A stretch of 64,000 nt of DNA from JACKHO01 sp041398745 (lineage in GTDB: Bacteria; Planctomycetota; Planctomycetia; Planctomycetales; Planctomycetaceae). The notes beneath the pieces are model-generated. The model was not told the DNA's origin and made no database searches. It worked only from the letters and a program-made list of their open reading frames with translations. The stretch spans positions 744,001 to 808,000 of the forward strand of contig JAWKUB010000004.1 in assembly GCA_041398745.1 (NCBI GenBank). The letters are read 5' to 3'. Position 1 is the first letter of the stretch, and each line of letters starts with the position of its first letter. This document shows, piece by piece, positions 6,254 through 18,895 of the stretch. The translations under genes and the position numbers were made by a program.

Positions 6254-8053
6254 GTGAATTTCGAACAGTGCGCTTATCGAACGAACGTCCGACGCGACGT
6301 AAATGGGGAGTATGCAGACTGCCGGTTGCTCGCCTTGCAGTTGGCAGAGTGCCCCGAGCTCTCGTTTCAGGTAACGAGAGACATCTGCACGCTCTGTTTC
6401 ACGCACATGCAGTCGCAGTTGGAAACGCATCCGGTGTTTCCATCTGTTGTCTTTGAGCAATGTGAACGGGCACTGGCTGAAGGCGAATTGGCAAACGCCG
6501 ATAGAGTCAGGCAACTGCGAGACCGGGCGGAGGAAGCAATTCTCAATGCTGTTGAACCTGCACCCGCCTTGCGCTATGTGGGTTCGTGCGACGTGGTTCT
6601 CTGCTGCGATACGTTTCATGATCGGCTCGACGAAGTCATTGAGAGCGCAATTCGGCAGGCAGAAGTGTCCGTCACTTTGCATTTGATAGACACCAGCGTC
6701 TCGGGGAATATATTCACGCGATTCAGCGCCCGAGAAAATGTCCTGATCCACCATTGCCCAGCCGCCGTTTCGGAATTAGATGCGGTTCACGATATTTGTG
6801 CAAAACTGGGGACGGAATTCATCGCACTTCAGTCGCCAAGGGCGATAAGTTCCCCCAATCGTCTTTCGAGTGCGATTTCCGAGTTGCGTGAGACCGGCGC
6901 CGAAATCCTCGGTTCGCGAGCCGTGACCGGTGCTTCGGCCATCCCACGAACGGACTCCTACGAACAATTCCTGGCACCGGAAACATTGGTCTTTCGTCGG
7001 GCGACATTCGTGGATATGGGCGGGAGTTCGGCCCGGTCCGATGCTGTCGCGGAGTTTGTGTTTCGCGCGGCCTGCGAGGGACGTCGATTTGTTGTTACGG
7101 AAGGATTTGATGTCCAGCCAATTTCGCAATGGGGCGTCATACAGTTGGGCACACACCCGGGCTATTCTGGAATTCAAATTGGGACGTTGCGAAAATTCGC
7201 ACGTGGCTTTCCAGCAGCGCAAAAGTCGTGTGATGTCGTCCTGCCATTTCATGGTCAACTCGAATACGTCGAGCAGGCACTGGTTGGTCTTCTGGAGAGT
7301 GGCAACGACGATATTGTCGTCCACCTCATTGACGATTGCAGTCCCGTTGACACAGATGCCCTGTTTCGCCGCTGGGGAGTGCATCGACAGGTCCGGACAT
7401 ATCGGAATGTTGAGAACATCGCTCAATTCCAGTCGTTCAATAACATGTTTCCATACCTGGAGACCGATCTCGTTGCGGTACAGGATGCGGACGACATTAG
7501 TCGGCCCAATCGCTTCGCGGAGGCGGCGACGCTCCTGCACTATGCCGATGCGGACTACTTTGGCGGCGCCGTGGAAATGTTTGGTGACAAAACCGTTCAC
7601 ATGCCTGTGATGCATGAGACGAAACAAACAAGTCGAATGGTGCGGAGCCGATATCGAGCGTCTTACTATCCGAAGTATCAATGGGCCGAGTATTTCATGG
7701 AAAACCCGACGTCAGTCTTTCGGAAGTCGATGTTCGAACGTGTCGGTGGATACGCCGACTTTGGTGGAGCTCTGGTGAACCGGGCAAGTCTCGATACCGA
7801 ATTTCAAATCCGCTGTTTCTACTCGGGTGTCCGCTTCGCTGTAACCAGAGAAGTTGTGCTTGACTACCGAGTCCATGCGCAATCGGCCACTCAGGACAAC
7901 CTGTCGGGTTGGGGAACGAAAGCACGGGCCGAGGCGTCCCTTGCGGTCCAACGGCGGCGGCGGCTGTTTCTGTCCGGTCCATTCGACGCTCGTAGCTTTG
8001 GTGCATTGGGACGCTATCAACACGCAACGCAGCGCATTACTTTTCCGAAGTGA
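6254..8053 (+). CDS. Two-domain glycosyltransferase-like protein (GT2 family)
   Basis: A 599-residue protein with what look like two GT-A folds. The first (about residues 110-280) begins SCDVVLCCDTFHDRLDEVI and lacks an obvious DXD. The second (about 325-520) begins CDVVLPFHGQLEYVEQALVG, continues VHLIDDCSPVD and has the metal-binding QDADDISRPNRF typical of active family 2 enzymes. No signal peptide or membrane span is seen, so a cytoplasmic or peripheral role in glycan synthesis is likely. The donor and acceptor sugars are unknown. The start is a GTG; the first in-frame ATG lies about 150 bp further in. Confidence 0.75.
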   Translation: MNFEQCAYRTNVRRDVNGEYADCRLLALQLAECPELSFQVTRDICTLCFTHMQSQLETHPVFPSVVFEQCERALAEGELANADRVRQLRDRAEEAILNAVEPAPALRYVGSCDVVLCCDTFHDRLDEVIESAIRQAEVSVTLHLIDTSVSGNIFTRFSARENVLIHHCPAAVSELDAVHDICAKLGTEFIALQSPRAISSPNRLSSAISELRETGAEILGSRAVTGASAIPRTDSYEQFLAPETLVFRRATFVDMGGSSARSDAVAEFVFRAACEGRRFVVTEGFDVQPISQWGVIQLGTHPGYSGIQIGTLRKFARGFPAAQKSCDVVLPFHGQLEYVEQALVGLLESGNDDIVVHLIDDCSPVDTDALFRRWGVHRQVRTYRNVENIAQFQSFNNMFPYLETDLVAVQDADDISRPNRFAEAATLLHYADADYFGGAVEMFGDKTVHMPVMHETKQTSRMVRSRYRASYYPKYQWAEYFMENPTSVFRKSMFERVGGYADFGGALVNRASLDTEFQIRCFYSGVRFAVTREVVLDYRVHAQSATQDNLSGWGTKARAEASLAVQRRRRLFLSGPFDARSFGALGRYQHATQRITFPK

Positions 8054-8064
8054 CCCCCCACGCC

Positions 8065-9216
8065 TTAAGTTCGGTGCGTCATGGCAATAACCGCCCCAAC
8101 GACGACAATGGCCAATGCCAGCCAGCCCACTAGACTGCCTGAACCGGGTGCATCGACGTGAGCTTCCACGCTTCCTGTAGGGGCAGTTTCATCCTGCGGG
8201 ATATTGCTGGTTTCAATGTTTCCCGGCGCAATGGGCACCGTTTCTGCAGGTTGCGATTCGGAACGACGCTGATGCAAAAGCCCAGTATCTGGTGGAAGGA
8301 CTCCTTCCTCGAACAGTGCGGTTTCCCAGTTCGTCGAGGTCAACAAATCGAAACCAGGATTCTGCTCTTTCACCTGACATGAACAGGCACCCGACAGGTA
8401 GTAGCACAGGTCATTCACGAGTAGCGGTGTGAGTCGTTCAGCCGGAATGACTTCGAGTGCCCTGCCCCGTCCGAATACGGGGATGGCAATGGGATGGCCA
8501 GCGGCGTATTCCTCGGGGGCCAGACGACTGGCCAGTTGTGTGAGAAAACGCTCGGTGGCATCATCTCGTGAGACGGTAATTAGACTGAACTCCATAGTCA
8601 GCGGAACTTCAGAATAAAGCTCCGAACCTGGTTCACCAATTCCATCAGGGAACGGCACTTCCTCCGAAAGCCGACTCAGTTCGGCCTTTAACATCTTCTC
8701 GGTCGACTCAGTCTCCTCGGGAGTCTTGCCGGATATCAGCACCCACACAGCGGCCTGGCCACTTTGCAGTCGCTTGACGAGTTCCGTACGCGCTGTCGAT
8801 TCGTATATCCAGGCATCCAATGATTGTTCGAGGCTTCCTTGCCAGAGCACTATCTGGGTGCCACTCGCGCTTGAACCGACCAGAATGGCTTGAGGATCTT
8901 TGAGGCTGGGTGACGCGGCGGCAACCAGGTTCTCGAATTCCTTGGGGCGTTCATCCCCTGCAACGTCAATGGGCACGACGACGACGTTTGCATTGCCACC
9001 CGAATACAGGCTCTTCTGCTCAATGGCCTCCACAAGTCCGCGGTCCTGCTCCGAAAGTGATCCGCGATACACGACAACCATTTTCAAATTGTCCGATCGC
9101 CACCGTTCCAGCGCGTAGCGGAACACCGGGATGTTGCACGCCATTGCCGTGCCGCAAGTGGCGACAACGAGCAGTGCGGCCAACCATGGGGCGACCTGTT
9201 TGGAAAACGGTTTCAT
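8065..9216 (-). CDS. Exported protein with C-terminal membrane anchor, unknown function
   Basis: The protein has a signal peptide (MKPFSKQVAPWLAALLVVAT, then TAMA) and a mature N-terminus with CNIPVFRYALERW, a motif I have met in uncharacterised planctomycete proteins. The region after it reads like a thioredoxin-fold or substrate-binding domain (VVYRGSLSEQDRGLVEAIEQ). A second part contains two close cysteines (SGACSCQV). The last 25 residues form a membrane helix. ATG 9216 is preferred to the upstream TTG 9246. The stop codon lies 11 bp from that of the convergent glycosyltransferase. Confidence 0.65.
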   Translation of the reverse strand: MKPFSKQVAPWLAALLVVATCGTAMACNIPVFRYALERWRSDNLKMVVVYRGSLSEQDRGLVEAIEQKSLYSGGNANVVVVPIDVAGDERPKEFENLVAAASPSLKDPQAILVGSSASGTQIVLWQGSLEQSLDAWIYESTARTELVKRLQSGQAAVWVLISGKTPEETESTEKMLKAELSRLSEEVPFPDGIGEPGSELYSEVPLTMEFSLITVSRDDATERFLTQLASRLAPEEYAAGHPIAIPVFGRGRALEVIPAERLTPLLVNDLCYYLSGACSCQVKEQNPGFDLLTSTNWETALFEEGVLPPDTGLLHQRRSESQPAETVPIAPGNIETSNIPQDETAPTGSVEAHVDAPGSGSLVGWLALAIVVVGAVIAMTHRT

Positions 9217-9263
9217 GCGATTCGCACCTGCGCCTGTAACACCCAATAACGAGTGTCATCCCA

Positions 9264-9593
9264 TTACTTCTTCAACTGATTTGAGGTATGAGTAAATGCA
9301 ATTCGTAACTCGTGAAGAGCCGTGTCGATGTTTCGGTTCTCTTCTGGTGTCCGGTTCCCTTTGGTTTTCTCTTCCAGAATGGCCAGCAGGTCGATGAAGT
9401 GACGGGCGAGCGGCATTTCGCGTGTCACTTCACCATTTGGCCCCGGCACCATTCCCAGTGCGACGACGGCCTGCGTCGACAGAATTTGAATGAGGGTTTC
9501 AAAACGCGGTGGTGGCAAGTTTTCCAAATCGCGGCGACGCGCTTCCGCTTCGTCGGCACCTTCCGAGCTTGTGGGCTGCATTTCGTCAGTCAT
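9264..9593 (-). CDS. DUF1844 domain protein
   Basis: A 109-residue protein matching the DUF1844 pattern: FETLIQILSTQAVVALGMVP near residue 31, then HFIDLLAILEEKTKGN and a C-terminal helix. The family is widespread, small and helical, and its function is not established. It sits between the DUF1549/1553 gene and the exported protein gene, all on one strand. Confidence 0.85.
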   Translation of the reverse strand: MTDEMQPTSSEGADEAEARRRDLENLPPPRFETLIQILSTQAVVALGMVPGPNGEVTREMPLARHFIDLLAILEEKTKGNRTPEENRNIDTALHELRIAFTHTSNQLKK

Positions 9594-9626
9594 GGCAATA
9601 GTGAAGTTTTGAGGTTGGATTTTGAA

Positions 9627-12725
<3,099 letters not shown>

Positions 12726-12784
12726 CGAACCTTTTCGTGAGTCTTGCGAGAAACGCCCGATATTTTGGCCGGACGATGTCAGCA

Positions 12785-13045
12785 CTACGGTTGGGCTGCT
12801 TCGCGAAGCGGCTTGTGCGAGCCATCGCACTTGTGCCCGGTTTTCGACTGCTTGCAGAGGCACATCCACACGTCTTCAGAGTTTTCTGCAATGAACACGT
12901 TTGGCGAAAAGCAGGTGCCCTTGTGGCGTCCATCACAGAACGGCTGGGCTTCAGAGTGACCACAGGTACAAAAAGCGTATTTCTTGCCCGCTTCCAGGGC
13001 AATTTTCATGGGGGATAATCCGGCAATCTTCGGTTCTTCGGACAC
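12785..13045 (-). CDS. Tandem CDGSH iron-sulfur protein
   Basis: An 86-residue protein with two CDGSH-type [2Fe-2S] motifs: CTCGHSEAQPFCDGRH (about residues 26-41) and CLCKQSKTGHKCDGSH (about 62-77). Both keep the three Cys and one His ligands. The tandem arrangement corresponds to the prokaryotic class related to mitoNEET-like type 3 proteins. It lies 59 bp upstream of the cytochrome lipoprotein gene on the same strand. An electron-transfer or redox-sensing role follows from the family, not from the sequence. Confidence 0.9.
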   Translation of the reverse strand: MSEEPKIAGLSPMKIALEAGKKYAFCTCGHSEAQPFCDGRHKGTCFSPNVFIAENSEDVWMCLCKQSKTGHKCDGSHKPLREAAQP

Positions 13046-13213
13046 AACATATTCCTCAAGAGTGGTTAAAATGGAATCGACGAACGCAGTTCAATTCTGA
13101 CCGATTCACGTCCCAATTTCTACCTGCCAAGGCCACCCGTCGGTGCCCAAGTAAGAATGTAAGCAAATCGCAGGCTGTTAACAGGATGGGTGCCGCAGGC
13201 GTGCCGTACTGAG

Positions 13214-16024
13214 TTATTGCATTGGGGCGTCAGTGGCGGGTGGGGACAGGAGTTCGTCAATCGATTCTCTCATTTGGGCCACAGTCCCGGGGCCACCACC
13301 AACGTACAGTTTGGCGACATTTCCGTCCTGGTCGACAATGACCAGTTGCGGGATGGCATTCGCCTGATAGCGGCGGGCGGTGACACCATCGACGTCGAGG
13401 GCCACTGTGGCATGCAGTTCGTGACGTTCCATGACTTCTCGAATTTGCTCTTCCGGCTCTTCGAGGTTGACTGCAATCAAACGCACTTGTTCTGGGTTGT
13501 AGGTTTTCAGGGCTTCTTCCACCAATGGCATGGTTTGCATGCAGGGGCCGCACCAGGTTGCCCAGAAATCGAGGACGACAACATGCCCCTTCTCCTTAGC
13601 CAGGTCAAACTCACCGCCCCCCAACAATGCAAGTTTGATGGCCGGAGCTGGCTTGCCGACCAGCGGCGAGGCACCGCCCATGTCGCTGCCGCCGTCTTCG
13701 GTCTCTTGAGCAATGAGAGGCTCAATTGCTGGAGTCATTTTCCATTGTGAGTAGACAAGGTCGGCCACGACAGTGTCGATTGCTCCCCCGAAGACAATTC
13801 GTTCAAGGGCGCTTAAGTCAAACTGGCAGGTACCAAGAATGTCGCTTGTTCCGGAAATGTTCGTCCCTTCCACTAGTTCCGGTTGGAAGGTCACGCGGTT
13901 TCCTCCAGCCTGGAGAACTTGCGCCATTTCAGAAAAATCGGGCCTGGTGTCTGCTGCAACCTCCTCAGCCGGCTGTTCTGGCTGGTCACCGGACTCAGCG
14001 TCTGCGACTTCGGCCTCCTGCTCTGCTGACTCTTCTCCCGGCTTCTGCTCTTCAAGTTCATCGGGATGAAACCAGATGATGTGCGAAATCCGGTTGCGTG
14101 GGATTTCAATTTCTTCCAACTGAATTTCCACAACAAGTCGTTCGTCGTTCATGCTCACCACGCGACATCGCAGGAAGTCGCCGGTTTGTGAACAAAGCAA
14201 ATGCGTCGGTGGAGAGGACCGTAGCAAACGAGGCAGCGTTAGCAATCGCTGCTTTTTTGCCGCTTCGAGGTCCGGCAACTTGTTTCGAATGAGTTCGATG
14301 GCCTTGATGGCGGCATGCGGAATGACCTGCGACTCCGTCACATTACTTTTGATGGCAACGCCCGATTCGGCAATCGAGAGAACATTGCAGGGAATAATAT
14401 CGCCCGACCGCAAGTGGATGTTGTGGTCTACGGTCGTTGAACGCTGGGCCGGAGGAGTGTTGGCTTTCTGCAGGAAAATATCGAGGAAGTTGGCTCCGGG
14501 GCGTTCGCGAACTTGGGCCTGCTCTGCTGGCACTGCCTTACGTGTTTCGCGGTACACAATTTCACCGGCAGTCTTATTCTTAATTGCACTGCTTGTTCGA
14601 CTTGTCTTCGGCTTCCACACAAAGCAGGCGGCTTCATTGTTCTTCGTACCGTCTATCAACCAGCCTGCCAGGTTTTGGCCGTCGATAGTCAATCTACCAG
14701 GTCGGCCACCGGCCTCTTCTGTGACTTCTTCTGCAGCTGTTGGCGACATGACGAGTGCCCTTACGCCAATTTGCGGTATCGTTAAAGCTTCGGAAATGTC
14801 CGGGCATTGTACGACGAGACTGGCTGCTTCGACCCGTTCCAGTTGTCCAGAAAGCCGCGTTCCATCTTGCAGCATGGTGGCCATTGAACGGGCCTGGACT
14901 GCTTCCGGCGGCCCTCGTTCGACCATCACCACTTCGGCTTCGCTCAAGCGTTTGACTTCATCTCCCGTTTTGAACAGGTGCTCGCGCGAATTGGCGTCGA
15001 ATCCTTGTGGAATGCCAAGTTGTGTTGTCCCGTCACCCAAATGATAGGCAATTTCTCCCTTCGGAATGGACGTGGGCAACTGTCCGTTCCAGCGTGCAAT
15101 TCTCAGACGCTCCAATCGAATGGTCCCATGTCGATTCACAAGTCGAATTCCTCGACCCGGCTTTGCGTCTTTGACTGGCGGGACTGAGATTTTTCCAGCA
15201 GGCGATCCGTCGGCCGTAAAGATTTGAATAGTACCCGCCAGTTGATCGAGGTATGCAATGAGATGAACGCGCTTGACGGAAGGAAGAATCATGGCCACGC
15301 GGTCGACGTCCGCAACGTCTTTATGTTCACGCAGCACACCAAGAAGTTGATCCCACATTTCCAGTCGCCAGCCGTCCTGACGTTTGTCTTCCTTCAGGTC
15401 AGGGTCGGCGGCAAGCACCAGCGCAAAGTTCGGCTTTTGTGGCCACGAAAGTTCGAACTCAATCATGGCCTTGTCTGGGATTTGGAAGTCGCCCGAGATT
15501 TTCGCGTCGTCCTGGCTGGTTTCCAGGAATGGACCATCTTCCCGCCACTCGGTTTCATGTACATCCCAGCCCGCTACGCCGGTGAGACCCGAATACACAA
15601 GCAGTGGATTCTCCGTCAGTCGATAAATACGTCGCACCGATTCCGCCTTGACATGCACGACACCAAAATGGACCGACTCGATTTCCAAATGCTGGTCGTT
15701 CCATTGCAATAACCGCCCGGTAAACATATCGCCGCTCGCCAGTTCCACAGCGAGTTCACCGGTGAGTTGAGCCGGTGGTTGCTGAGTTGGAAAATTGACC
15801 GACGAAACTGTCGAGACGTCGAATTCGAACGGACTCAGGAAATGCTTTCCCTGCCAACGCAGAATGTTGGGCTCATGAGAGTTTTCAAACGCCCCGGAAA
15901 CTGCGTCGCCGCCAGACAGCGTCAGCACACCCTGTGGGACGTCGCCGAACGCTGCCGTTGCTGTGACCGCAACCACCAGGAGCGAGGCAAATGTATTGCG
16001 AAGGTTCATGCAAACAACCGACAT
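13214..16024 (-). CDS. Large exported protein with C-terminal TlpA-like thioredoxin domain
   Basis: A 936-residue protein with an N-terminal signal peptide (NTFASLLVVAVTATAAFG). Most of it is beta-rich and of unknown family, with a repeated style of strand motif (LTLSGGDAVSGAFENS, HLRSGDIIPCNVLSI). An acidic low-complexity stretch lies near residue 670 (GEESAEQEAEVADAESGD). The end is a thioredoxin-like domain with VLDFWATWCGPCMQ near residue 820, so the CxxC redox pair is intact. TlpA-like domains reduce disulfides outside the cytoplasm. It is the last gene of a tightly packed five-gene run. ATG 16009 is an alternative start. Confidence 0.8.
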   Translation of the reverse strand: MSVVCMNLRNTFASLLVVAVTATAAFGDVPQGVLTLSGGDAVSGAFENSHEPNILRWQGKHFLSPFEFDVSTVSSVNFPTQQPPAQLTGELAVELASGDMFTGRLLQWNDQHLEIESVHFGVVHVKAESVRRIYRLTENPLLVYSGLTGVAGWDVHETEWREDGPFLETSQDDAKISGDFQIPDKAMIEFELSWPQKPNFALVLAADPDLKEDKRQDGWRLEMWDQLLGVLREHKDVADVDRVAMILPSVKRVHLIAYLDQLAGTIQIFTADGSPAGKISVPPVKDAKPGRGIRLVNRHGTIRLERLRIARWNGQLPTSIPKGEIAYHLGDGTTQLGIPQGFDANSREHLFKTGDEVKRLSEAEVVMVERGPPEAVQARSMATMLQDGTRLSGQLERVEAASLVVQCPDISEALTIPQIGVRALVMSPTAAEEVTEEAGGRPGRLTIDGQNLAGWLIDGTKNNEAACFVWKPKTSRTSSAIKNKTAGEIVYRETRKAVPAEQAQVRERPGANFLDIFLQKANTPPAQRSTTVDHNIHLRSGDIIPCNVLSIAESGVAIKSNVTESQVIPHAAIKAIELIRNKLPDLEAAKKQRLLTLPRLLRSSPPTHLLCSQTGDFLRCRVVSMNDERLVVEIQLEEIEIPRNRISHIIWFHPDELEEQKPGEESAEQEAEVADAESGDQPEQPAEEVAADTRPDFSEMAQVLQAGGNRVTFQPELVEGTNISGTSDILGTCQFDLSALERIVFGGAIDTVVADLVYSQWKMTPAIEPLIAQETEDGGSDMGGASPLVGKPAPAIKLALLGGGEFDLAKEKGHVVVLDFWATWCGPCMQTMPLVEEALKTYNPEQVRLIAVNLEEPEEQIREVMERHELHATVALDVDGVTARRYQANAIPQLVIVDQDGNVAKLYVGGGPGTVAQMRESIDELLSPPATDAPMQ

Positions 16025-16027
16025 GGG

Positions 16028-17092
16028 CTAACGTTCGTAAATTGGTAGAAAGCGGTAGTTCAAAGCTAATGCCAGCAGCGAGAGTGACGTGGAGACCGAT
16101 TTTCCGTAGCTCCCCTGGAAGCTGCCATCGCTCCCCTGCACCGCCTTCAATTCGCGGACGAGATTCTTGTTCCACTTTTCCCAGGAATCAAGGTCTCCCT
16201 GAAAGAATGCCTGCGCCTGATAGTAACGCTGATACTCAACACCACCGTGTCCAGCACTCCCGCCTGAGAGCTTGTCCTTCAGGTAACCCAGGGTTTGTTT
16301 GTATTGTGGCAAGTCCTTGCGTCGGGCAACCGCGTACACGAGTGTTGCAATCGAAATACGGGCCAGAGACTCGTCAAAGCCACCAATTCCACCCGAATAC
16401 GCAACCTGTCCTGAAGGTGCGGTCATTTTGACGAAGTACGATATCGCACGGTCAATAGCCTTGTCGGGAACCTCAATGCCAGCATTGCGTGCCGCCAGCA
16501 ATCCCACGAGCACCGCTCCAGCAACTGATGTGTCGGCTTCGTTCCCCGAAGGAGAATAACGCCAGGCACCCAGGGAATTATGTTCCTGCGAAGTAATGGC
16601 GCCACGCACTGCGAGTTCTAGTGCCGCCCCAATGGAGCGTTGCCCTTTCTCTTCACCGGCGGGCCAGAGATTGCGGTCGTCCACTGTTCCATAAGCTTCG
16701 GCCAAAGCCAACATGGCAAACCCGTGGTGATACATGCTGTTGCCGAAGTAACCCGTGTCGCCATCTTGCGAGCGAATCATGCTGCGAATGGCGCGGCGAA
16801 TAACGCCCGCGTATGGACCGAAGTTCGGATCTTCACCGGACGCCAGAAAACACATGACGGCCATACCAGTGGTCCCGGCGCCCTGCTGACCATCGGCCCA
16901 GTCGCCGTTTTCGGACTGGGCATTCATCAAGTACTGCAGGCCACGGTCGTACATTTCGCGTACGTCGCGGGGTACGGCATCGCCCGAACGAATTTCGGGC
17001 AATTGTGCATTCGAAACGCTGCACAGTTGTGTAACGAACAGCAAAGGGGCTGTCGTCAGGAACCAAACGGATTTGAGCATGCGGCTATTCAT
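16028..17092 (-). CDS. Exported terpene-cyclase-like (prenyltransferase/squalene oxidase repeat) protein
   Basis: A 354-residue protein with a signal peptide (SVWFLTTAPLLFVTQLCSVS). The mature part contains alpha/alpha-barrel repeats of the squalene-cyclase/prenyltransferase type: YLMNAQSENGDWADGQQG, MIRSQDGDTGYFGN, and the C-terminal ELKAVQGSDGSFQGS. No DXDD acid motif of true squalene-hopene cyclases is seen, and export would be odd for such an enzyme, so a structural or binding role outside the cytoplasm is more likely. The start overlaps the upstream gene by 8 bp and the stop lies 3 bp from the next start, which implies coupled translation. Confidence 0.8.
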   Translation of the reverse strand: MNSRMLKSVWFLTTAPLLFVTQLCSVSNAQLPEIRSGDAVPRDVREMYDRGLQYLMNAQSENGDWADGQQGAGTTGMAVMCFLASGEDPNFGPYAGVIRRAIRSMIRSQDGDTGYFGNSMYHHGFAMLALAEAYGTVDDRNLWPAGEEKGQRSIGAALELAVRGAITSQEHNSLGAWRYSPSGNEADTSVAGAVLVGLLAARNAGIEVPDKAIDRAISYFVKMTAPSGQVAYSGGIGGFDESLARISIATLVYAVARRKDLPQYKQTLGYLKDKLSGGSAGHGGVEYQRYYQAQAFFQGDLDSWEKWNKNLVRELKAVQGSDGSFQGSYGKSVSTSLSLLALALNYRFLPIYER

Positions 17093-17903
17093 CTACCAGA
17101 AACACTCCCTGTTGTTCCAGGATTTGATCGTACACCTGCGTCTTGCGGAACAGATCTTTCAGCACGTTCATTTCCACGTCGTTAAAAACGGTACGCAGTT
17201 TCTTGTCGGGAATTCGGCTCATATGACGAATGGGAATGAGCAGTTGATAGTAGCTATTTCCAAAAGTCAGTGTCGGTGGTGATTCTTCCATCATGAGCGA
17301 AATGACCTTCTCCCGCTGCTTTTGCGTCAATGGCATGGACAATTCGAGCATGGCAATGCTGCCGCGCACAAGCGACTCATACCGACGTCGATCTCGCTCC
17401 AGTTCTTGAGCTTCATAAATGGCGAGTTGCTCTTCTGTCAGCGTCGTGCGAATTGTTTTCTCGAACAAAGAACCCCGGCCATTGAGCCCCATTTGGAAAC
17501 GTTGACTAAGTGGCTGAACGGACTGGTAAATTCGATTGAGTTCTTCCTGAGAAATCTGCCCCATTGAGGTCTGGCGTCTTGCGGCGTCAACGTCGTTGAA
17601 GAAACGTTGGATGTCGTACTGCCCCGCCAGGCGGAGCTTCTCTCGTTGTAATTCATCGAGATGGGCCGTTGCGTCAAGTTGCTGGCAGCGGGCAGTCAAT
17701 GAGACCTCAACCCTCTGTCGACCTGTTTGTCCCTGCCCGGAGTTGAATCCGTTTGACTCAAAAATCCAGCTGTTAAATTGCTGCTCCGTCATCTGAAACA
17801 TGCGTTCCTGCGCCAACAACGCCGCGGGCCACGTTCCCAATGCGGTAGTCAATACCAGCACTGACAGCATGTACGGCAAATTTGACGAGCGGAACAAACT
17901 CAT
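17085..17903 (-). CDS. Exported protein of unknown function (272 aa)
   Basis: The protein has a signal peptide (LPYMLSVLVLTTALGTWPAA, then LLAQ) and a mainly helical mature part. Phrases such as LDELQREKLRLAGQYDIQRF and LTQKQREKVISLMMEESPP are short helical units of a kind that also appears in the product of the upstream gene, so the two may be distant paralogues. No catalytic motif is seen. The start overlaps the stop of the upstream gene by 4 bp. Confidence 0.7.
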   Translation of the reverse strand: MSLFRSSNLPYMLSVLVLTTALGTWPAALLAQERMFQMTEQQFNSWIFESNGFNSGQGQTGRQRVEVSLTARCQQLDATAHLDELQREKLRLAGQYDIQRFFNDVDAARRQTSMGQISQEELNRIYQSVQPLSQRFQMGLNGRGSLFEKTIRTTLTEEQLAIYEAQELERDRRRYESLVRGSIAMLELSMPLTQKQREKVISLMMEESPPTLTFGNSYYQLLIPIRHMSRIPDKKLRTVFNDVEMNVLKDLFRKTQVYDQILEQQGVFLVDE

Positions 17904-18895
17904 TGGGCCGCCTCGTCAGTTTCAGACTCGGCTTCAGTGGCCTGCACCCACTTGTCCAATAGAGCGTGGTTCATGTTAATACCCAAATTCTGCCAACCAG
18001 TGAGGCCAAGGTCGGTCTGCCAGCCGAACGAAATACGGCCGTAATTGCGCATGTCGCCAAGCAGCTTCACCTGCTGTTCGTCAAGCACATCTTTGAGAAG
18101 CGATGCGTCTGGCCGAGGCGAATACTGTGGGTAGGAGAATACCATAAGGTTTCGTGACCACTCGTCGTTCCATTGTTCACTGAGTTTCTGATCGAGTGAA
18201 ATGGCCTGTTCATTCGACAGGTACACGCGGTCATCGAGGACATTCATCATCATTCCGCGTGCCGCCGCGCGCTGAGCGTCAAGCCGGGCGGCCATTTCCC
18301 GTTGGTAGTTGCCGACAGTTTCTTCGGGCAATTGCTCCTTGAGAATTGCCACAAAAACATTCCCAATTCGCTCACGTGCGTTAGGCCATTCTGCCCAGTT
18401 GCCATTTCGATTCTTTGCCTGCAGTCGTCCGTACTCTTTCGCGATGCGGGCAATTTCCAGCTTGCCAGCAGCCCGCAGGCTGTTCAGTTGAGCTTCGTTC
18501 GGCGTGCAAACCTTATACACGTAGAACAGCTCCGAATTCAGCACCTGTGTGAGGATGCCGGTAAACTCATTTGAGAATTCAGGATCAACTTCTTCCTCCG
18601 CGACCGCGTCCTTCTTTTCGGCTTCTGCTGCATCGAGAACACGCGCATTTTCGCCCGCCGGCCGCTCCCCATTACCCAATCCAATGTCATTCAAGATCTT
18701 CTGGAAGAAACTCTGTGCCGATGCGCCCGATGTGAACAACAAGACGGCGACGAGGCAGCTGGCGACACGCGTAAGAATTCGACGATCGACTCGAACGCCG
18801 CCTACGCTTATGCGTTTCCCGGAAGTCGTGCGATGTAACGCTTCCAACTCGTTCCCCCCAAAGGACCGGTTTCCAAGTTCCCCGACCGAGCACAA
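17900..18895 (-). CDS. Exported protein of unknown function (about 331 aa)
   Basis: The frame opens with a TTG at 18895, directly after the stop of the upstream gene. A hydrophobic signal-like segment (ILTRVASCLVAVLLFTSGAS) lies about 45 residues in, so the real start may be further downstream at an unrecognised codon. The mature part is helical and repeats the style of its neighbour (LRAAGKLEIARIAKEYGRLQ, LSNEQAISLDQKLSEQW). No known domain is recognised. Confidence 0.62.
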   Translation of the reverse strand: MCSVGELGNRSFGGNELEALHRTTSGKRISVGGVRVDRRILTRVASCLVAVLLFTSGASAQSFFQKILNDIGLGNGERPAGENARVLDAAEAEKKDAVAEEEVDPEFSNEFTGILTQVLNSELFYVYKVCTPNEAQLNSLRAAGKLEIARIAKEYGRLQAKNRNGNWAEWPNARERIGNVFVAILKEQLPEETVGNYQREMAARLDAQRAAARGMMMNVLDDRVYLSNEQAISLDQKLSEQWNDEWSRNLMVFSYPQYSPRPDASLLKDVLDEQQVKLLGDMRNYGRISFGWQTDLGLTGWQNLGINMNHALLDKWVQATEAESETDEAAQ

